From contig CAXIPT010000010.1 of the NCBI GenBank assembly GCA_964030475.1, forward strand, positions 2,460,740 through 2,524,739: DNA of 64,000 bases, read 5' to 3'. Shown here in pieces: positions 57,971 through 64,000 of this stretch. Below the pieces are notes generated by a model. It did not search any database. It was not told where the DNA came from and saw only the letters and a program-made list of their open reading frames with translations. The position numbers were made by a program, and so were the translations under genes. Each line of letters starts with the position of its first letter. Position 1 is the first letter of the stretch. Source of the DNA: Tethya wilhelma. Its lineage: Eukaryota; Porifera; Demospongiae; Tethyida; Tethyidae.

Positions 57971-59739
57971 TCACAGTTGATTGGTGATAGTTACTTTGCG
58001 TACGTTTGGCTGAAACAGTGACATCTCAGTGTGTGGTCTCCTTAATGATGTCATGATTACATCATCTTGATCAGTTTGTTCCACTGATGGAGAGAGATCA
58101 TTCTGCCGAGAACACTCAGAGAAAGGGGTGTGGTCAGCAGCCACTGAACTGTCATCTAGTCGACATTCATTAGGTTCCTAATAATAGTTCATGAATGTTA
58201 ATGAATGGAAATATTAATAAAAATGTCCACAGACTTTTTCCTAGTAGATACTTCAATAGGTCACGCCTTTTTTTCCCACTATTTCAATGGGTAATCTTTT
58301 CCCTGTACTTCAACAGGGTATCCATAGACCTAATTTCCCTGATCAATGGACCTTTCACTTTCCATGCATGTATACATATCATGTAGTCCCACAGTCATGA
58401 CATATACCTTCCATACCTTGATGTCAGAGCAGTGCAGTGTGCTGTAGATGCCATGCAGCCTCCCCTCTATCTGTCTCAGTGGTGTGGGTACGATGGGCTC
58501 TCTGAACCGACTCCTCCTCCTGTAGCACCTGCCCAGGATGTGGCTGCAGTTGGTGCTGTCACCGGACGTGAGATGGTTGGGGTGGGCCAGGTCGTTGGCC
58601 TCGATACCAAATAGGTTCAGAGCTGTGTGCTTCTTTCTGGCCTGACGCAGCAGCTTGAACAGATTCTTGGCCAGTCTGAATGGGTAAATAAATTAAAACA
58701 CATTATATAGAATACTATTATTGCGGTTAATGCTCACAAATTTATATATGCATAAGTATGTTAGGCTCATAATTACAAATATCTAAAATGACTTGCATGG
58801 CATACTTTTCATAATGGTTAATACTCAACTATTTATACCACAATCTTATAAAGATGTAGAAATATGCCTGGTCTATATTAGATACCACAATCAATAGCTA
58901 AGCCTGTAGGATTTCTTCTGTTTAAGATTGGTTTCTAGTCTATCTTTCTTTCTTTGCTTACTTCCATTTCGACGTGGTAGGTCCCGACATGATCTGTATT
59001 GATCGGTATGAGGCTACCTTGTTAATGCCTGGGGGGGCTTTACGAGGTAGGTTGGTAGTTCGAAGGGGGTGTGTCAGTAACCATGGAGTCTTCTCACCAA
59101 ATGTGCCTAGAGATGTTAGAAAAAAACATACACACGCATAATAACTGAAGTAATTATGTAATAGAATAGTATGATATCATAATAATCTGGTGGCATAGTT
59201 GGTAATTGTAAGATCACTGAAGTCAGCAAATTTACCATAGTTTTAATCCTGCAAACACGTGCAGAAAAAAAACAAAAAAAAACAACTTCACTAACTATGA
59301 GTAGCTTCGTTCTCAGACTCCTCCCTCACGTATATCTCCTACGGAAATATTCGCGAGGGAGGAGCCTGGGAACGAGACTAAGCTATGGGTTGTTCATAAC
59401 TATCTTAGTCAACTCATAACATAACAGTCATTGTTAAAATGAGCTGTAAACACTGAGAATCTTGTAGTGAAACAATTACTAACAAGAGCTAGAGTGCATA
59501 TTAATTTTATTAATCAATCTGTCCTTCAATCCTACCAATGTATCTTCCATTCATGGCCCACATCCTCACACAGCAGTCAGTGGAGGCAGTGATGATGAGA
59601 CCTTTGTCCTCTGCCAGCTCGATGGAGACGATGCTGGAGATGTGTGCCTTCCAGACCACCTCATACGGAGGACAGCTGCACACAGGCTTCTCTGAGGGAG
59701 ACACACTCACACAGTAGTCACTGATGTCCCACATCTAGT

Positions 59740-59799
<60 letters not shown>

Positions 59800-62191
59800 G
59801 TGTGTGTGTGTGTGTCTGTAATATCAATACTTCTGGTCAATAACTTTGATAAAACTTGCAGAAGGTACCTGAATATATCCAAGAGAGTTTCCCGTGAGCA
59901 TTGTCTCATCATTGCTGTCGATCTTGAGTGCCGTCACACACTCCAGGCTCCTCTCTTCCGGGGGGAGACGGTGTCTCTTGTTGTCCCAGATGTTGAACTC
60001 CCCTATCAGCCCCCCGCCACTGATGTTCCACATCTGAACCCATCCCCCCGTACCACACGCTACCAGGGAGGCAGAGTCTAGGTCGTTGTCACGAGAGTGA
60101 AGGAATGCAATCTGAAATTATGTCATACTACATACCGTAAAGAATCATACAAACAACTAACTATAGCTGTATAACATAAGAATATATAATAGCAAAGGGA
60201 GAGTATCGAACCACCATATAGTACTGTAGCCTCGTTCTCAGGCTCCTCCTTCCCGAATATTTTCTTCGAAGAAAATATTCGCGAAGGAAGAGTCTGGAAA
60301 AGGCTAATAGTACTGTGTTACAACTGTCTGTCGACATGCACTACAAAATAACGTGAACCAGTCAAACAGTTGATACTCTCCCTTGGCTATTACATTCTCA
60401 AGATGACATTAACGTCAGCAATGGTTGAAGGAACATGTTCTATACCTTTTCCACTGCATGCTCCTCTTTTCCGTGAAGAGAACTAGTTTCTTTTGGACGA
60501 TCACCCAAAGAGGAACCTGATAATGGTTTCTTCGAATTCTTATATGAAACAGCTTTCATTGCACTATATAAATAATACGTACATCGGGAAATTTTCATGT
60601 TCAAAATATTTCGTAAATAAATTTTCAGATAGAAATCTGCGAAAATGTTAAACGTGAACTGTAAGAATATGACCAACATACTTAATGACCCCCCTCACCT
60701 GTCAGAGTCCCCCGAGGACCCCCAGTGGGCCCCCCTGCATTTCTCATCCTTAGCATTCAACCGACAGACAGCTCTCTGGACATCAAGATTCCAGAGCACA
60801 ATGTCTCCATCGTAGCTGGCCGATACAAGTAAGCTGGGCTCTTGTGCGCTCATGCAGAGGATGTCGTCTTTGTGCACCCCTTCCCCCCAGTATTTAGGGA
60901 TTACATCATCGGGATCGCGATGGTCACTGTATTCAATTAGAAATCGACTCCACCCACCAACTATGATACGATGGGTCATGAACGAGATACAGGTGATCTA
61001 ATTAGAGAGAGATAATTAAAGGGGCAGGTACACATCATTAAGGTAATGTGAACAATTAGCAAACATAATTACAACTTCATTAAGGTAATTAGTGAACAAT
61101 TAGCAAACATATAGTTACAACTAATCAAATTAATAAGCTAATTATAAACTTGTCGATTCAATTAGGACATCAAGTAAACATACTGAAAACATGAAGGCAT
61201 AATTAATCCAATAATAGAGCATTAATTACAAATTACATGACTCCACCCACCTCAGCATTGTATCTGTTCTTGAGCACAGAGAGACACGCTCCATTGTTGA
61301 AGTTCCAGATTTTCAAAGACCCATCCTTCCCGCCAGTTATGAGCCGACGACCAGTGGGGTCAAAGGCCATCGCTGTGATCTCCATGTTACCATGGCAACG
61401 TGAGAATTGGATTGTCTTTTCTCCCGTGTCCACGTCCCAGACGCTAACCACTGACCCATGACATCCACTCACCACCTGTTGAATTGACAGGTGAATGTAT
61501 ATACGTTTTCTGCTCTATGGTTGATCGTTAGAAGCTGGGACTTGCACCATTACAATCAGCTTGAAGAGATCTTTCAAATGATGTGATTTATTTTGAAATT
61601 TGAAAAATGGCCATTTTTGTCAAAAAATCACACTCGACCAAAGGCTATAATCCATGGTTTTTGATGATTTTGGTCAAAATTTAAATTTGGCAATAAACCA
61701 TATCATTAGAAGATCTCTTCACACTGATCACAATGGTACCAATCCCAGCTTCATACAATCTTCCTAGACTGAGATACAGCCTAGCTAAATACCTGGTTGA
61801 AATTCTCGTTATAGAGTGCTGAGCAGAGGGGTCTCTCATGACTCACAACCTCCCCCCGACCACTCAGGGGTTCATCCTCCAGAGAGGGTTCGAGGGCTCC
61901 CAGCTGATTGGTGCCCACCATGAGCATGCCTGTATGAGGGTGGAGGAAGAAGGCCTTTGGGTAGTGAGGAAGGAGACACTGACATCGGTGGCAGCTTTGG
62001 ATGCACTGCTGGTCTTGGATGCTCCACACCCTCAGCTCCTGTAGGTGGGTAGTTAGATAACTAGTTAATAAGTGTAGATGGTTAGTTACTAAGTGTAGTT
62101 ATTGGTCTTTCGAGTAGTCACTTATAGTTAGTTAAAAATTGTCTTTCCATTTGTTGTATAATGAAAGTTAATCAGTATGTAGAATTGTGTG

Positions 62192-62227
<36 letters not shown>

Positions 62228-63947
62228 ATAAAGTCTTTACGTACCATGTCTTTGGAGAAGCTGAGAACATGTCCATGAGAGGTGTTAATGGCAACAAACA
62301 GTATAGCAGTGGAGTGACCTCTCAGTACCTAGCAATGATGACAATACTATTATCACTATTGTTACACCACACCTTATAGCAGGTAAATTTGGCAAGAATT
62401 AAATTTGGTAACATTATAAAATACGATTATTCTGCAAATCGCCAAACAGTTTTATACCCATGCACACGCATATAAACAATGCAGCTTGCAGCATTAAATC
62501 GGTAAACTAAAAATCACCAACCATGCTAAAAATTAATGAGAATTCACTGCAAATTTTAAGCCCGCCAAATTTACCTGCTATTATGGTAATAGTATTATGT
62601 CAGTATATTTGTCATTGAATTATACATACAACATGCAGTGCCTTACTGCTATAGGTTTGTTGGTGACGTACGGGTTCCAGTATCTCACCAGTCGATCCAG
62701 ACCACCAGTAGCTGTGTGTGTATGTATCGTTGTTGGAGAAGACTCAATAGTTACAGCTAACACAAATTTCTTGAGCTTATAATATGTATAATTATACATT
62801 CTCAATGTGGATACCATTAATGATGGCTATAATTATAAACATTGGTGAATTCAAATTTAGGGATTTGGAGCATTTTCAGCTAAGAGTAAATCTTCAAATA
62901 AGCTGCAATCTTTCGCTAACCAGTTCATACACAGTACAACTGAAGCTGCACAGTGTGTATTATAGGTATACAATTTACCTATGATGTTCCATTCTTTGCA
63001 GTAGTCGAAGCTGGTGAAACCTTTCCTCACTTTAAGCTTGGAGCCTTCCTTGATGCCATGGAGGTCCACCAGATAGAGGGAGCAGTTGGAGTCATTGCTG
63101 CAGGACATCATGTAGCCCATGGTGGGGCAGTACTTCACCTTGCCCACCCAGTCAGAGTGGATCTGTATACCGTATAGCACAAAATTTGGCGAATTTTAGG
63201 ATTGGTGATGATGAGATTGATGTATGTGTGACTTTTTGCAAGGATAAGCTATTATATCATGCTGTGAAGTAAGATGCAAGGAGATGGCTCTCACCTTAGG
63301 GATGTAGGTGACCCTGAGTCCCTCTTGTTTGTAATGGATGAGCTCGGGGAAGGTGACACGATGATCCTCCATCACTCCCGTCTGCTGCTGGCAGGAGAAG
63401 AGACACGTGGTGGCTGTGCTGAACTCAAAGATGGACACCCCTCCTCCATTGTCCCCAAGGACTAGGACAGCACGGTTGAAGTCCTTGGGATCATACCTGC
63501 AGCAATGGACGTGCAATGAGAAACACAAGTGATTGTCAATAGCTGGAATTAGGTTGATCGAAAAAAAATATTATTGCAATTCCTGAACTAAATAGTTGAT
63601 AACTGTTTATTCTTACAAATGTTTGTGAAACTAGATAAACTTTTCCCAAGCTAGTCCTTAAGGTTAAAACAATGCTGATATAATTATAATGCATAATTAT
63701 GTATAGTAGGATTAATCAGAGTTAATTTCTTCACAATGTGTTAATTTCTAATTTCTGTGTCTTACCAGTAGTCCATGGTCAAGACACAGTTTGGCAGTGC
63801 CACAATCTGTACGAGGCAGTCACAGTTTGCGGTGGAGAGGTCATAGAGGGCCAACATGTTGTCAGTGAAGGAGAGAAACATCTTGTTGACGTTAGGCAGC
63901 ACCACCATGTCAGTGACCCACGTCAGCTTAGCCTTACCACAGTCCAC
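57971..63947 (-). CDS. WDR64: WDR64-like WD-repeat protein, 5' end outside window
   Basis: Fourteen minus-strand exons: 63947-63766, 63496-63295, 63162-62979, 62711-62647, 62328-62245, 62038-61793, 61475-61251, 60997-60699, 60563-60446, 60111-59869, 59734-59536, 59106-58962, 58675-58417 and 58177-57971. Frames close exactly to 885 residues. WD-type blades include IFEFSTATT, SCSNDSNCSLYLVDL, GLDRLVRYWNPYVTNKPIA, LRVWSIQDQQC, GSVVSVWDVDTGE, LITGGKDGSLKIWNF, VSASYDGDIVLWNLD, GWVQMWNISG and ITASTDCCVRMWAMNGRYIG followed by TFG. The NPYVTNKP and NGRYIGTFG features and the order of blades fit WDR64/WDR49, proteins of ciliated or testis tissue in vertebrates. The C-terminal 150 residues are not WD repeats. 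The last WD exon could read on to a nearby stop, but using the donor at 59536 gives the expected YIGTFG. Confidence 0.85.
59302..59380. mobile_element. Foldback element in WDR64 intron
   Basis: Arms TAGCTTCGTTCTCAGACTCC and its near inverse complement (GGAGCCTGGGAACGAGACTA); same family as 27659 and 60227. Confidence 0.75.
59738..59816. repeat. TG dinucleotide microsatellite
   Basis: About 80 bases of TG in a WDR64 intron, beside the acceptor of the exon at 59734. Confidence 0.9.
60227..60306. mobile_element. Foldback element in WDR64 intron
   Basis: Arms TAGCCTCGTTCTCAGGCTCC and GAAGAGTCTGGAAAAGGCTA with a perfect central palindrome GAATATTTTCTTCGAAGAAA... Confidence 0.7.
61508..61780. mobile_element. 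Foldback element, third copy
   Basis: Shares arms and centre with 35353 and 37825 (AAGCTGGGACTTGCACCATT, ACCAAAGGCTATAATCCATG). It lies in a WDR64 intron. Confidence 0.75.
62186..62227. repeat. TG dinucleotide microsatellite
   Basis: TG run with one C interruption in a WDR64 intron. Confidence 0.85.
62376..62581. mobile_element. Foldback MITE in WDR64 intron
   Basis: ATAGCAGGTAAATTTGGC at the left and GCCAAATTTACCTGCTAT at the right are exact inverse complements. Related to the element at 39368. Confidence 0.8.
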
Positions 63948-63950
63948 CTG

Positions 63951-64000
63951 TGAGTGTGTGTGAGTGTGTGTGTGAGTGTGTGAGTGTGTGTGTGTGTGTG
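63951..64000. repeat. TG/GAGTG repeat at window end
   Basis: Irregular TGAGTGTG units running off the right edge, in the intron before the first visible WDR64 exon. Confidence 0.8.

Overview
This is nuclear DNA from an animal. Genes have short spliceosomal introns with GT/AG borders (many only about 60-150 bp), intergenic DNA is AT-rich and full of short hairpin-type repeats, and the conserved genes belong to metazoan families (RSBN1, TEX264, importin-11, TRAF, WDR64-like). The compact layout and tandem lineage-specific receptor and TRAF expansions suggest an early-branching invertebrate; a demosponge such as Amphimedon is my best guess. That species call is inference, not proof.

1-27.5 kb: a head-to-tail, all-plus-strand array of type I membrane receptors. 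There are 12 intact, partial or disrupted genes, one clear pseudogene and several stray exons. Each has a signal-peptide exon, one roughly 175-185 residue ectodomain exon that resembles a galactose-binding/F5-8C-like fold (LTDS..., ...ALSEVEF), and a stalk plus transmembrane exon. Every intron is phase 1. Genes in 1-18.9 kb carry a long cytoplasmic tail with up to three Tyr-Ala-Val-Val motifs, each followed by a poly-lysine and a proline-rich stretch. Genes in 19.5-27.5 kb use an unrelated transmembrane segment with a tail of only a few residues. This long-tail/short-tail split on shared ectodomains is the layout of paired immune or allorecognition receptors and is the most interesting system in the window.

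28-42.5 kb: conserved single genes. These are a coiled-coil protein with Rab11-FIP-like C-terminal motifs, TEX264 (minus) sharing a divergent promoter region with RSBN1 (plus), and RSBN1 itself with a very long Lys/Ser-rich C-terminal extension. The RSBN1 5' half is present twice, and a small contig with the first exons of importin-11 lies between two single-N gaps. I read this as collapsed or joined haplotypes rather than biology.

42.8-56.7 kb: a cluster of two-exon TRAF-like genes (RING-like domain, TRAF zinc fingers, MATH domain), with four intact genes, one gap-truncated gene and three broken copies. The contig between the N's at 48450 and 51533 is probably inserted backwards: flipping it would join two half genes and put the whole cluster on one strand.

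56.7-64 kb: a CYTH-domain protein (plus) and a 14-exon WDR64-like WD-repeat gene (minus) that runs off the right edge.

Exon borders were deduced by eye from splice signals, reading-frame closure and paralogue comparison. No database search was possible.
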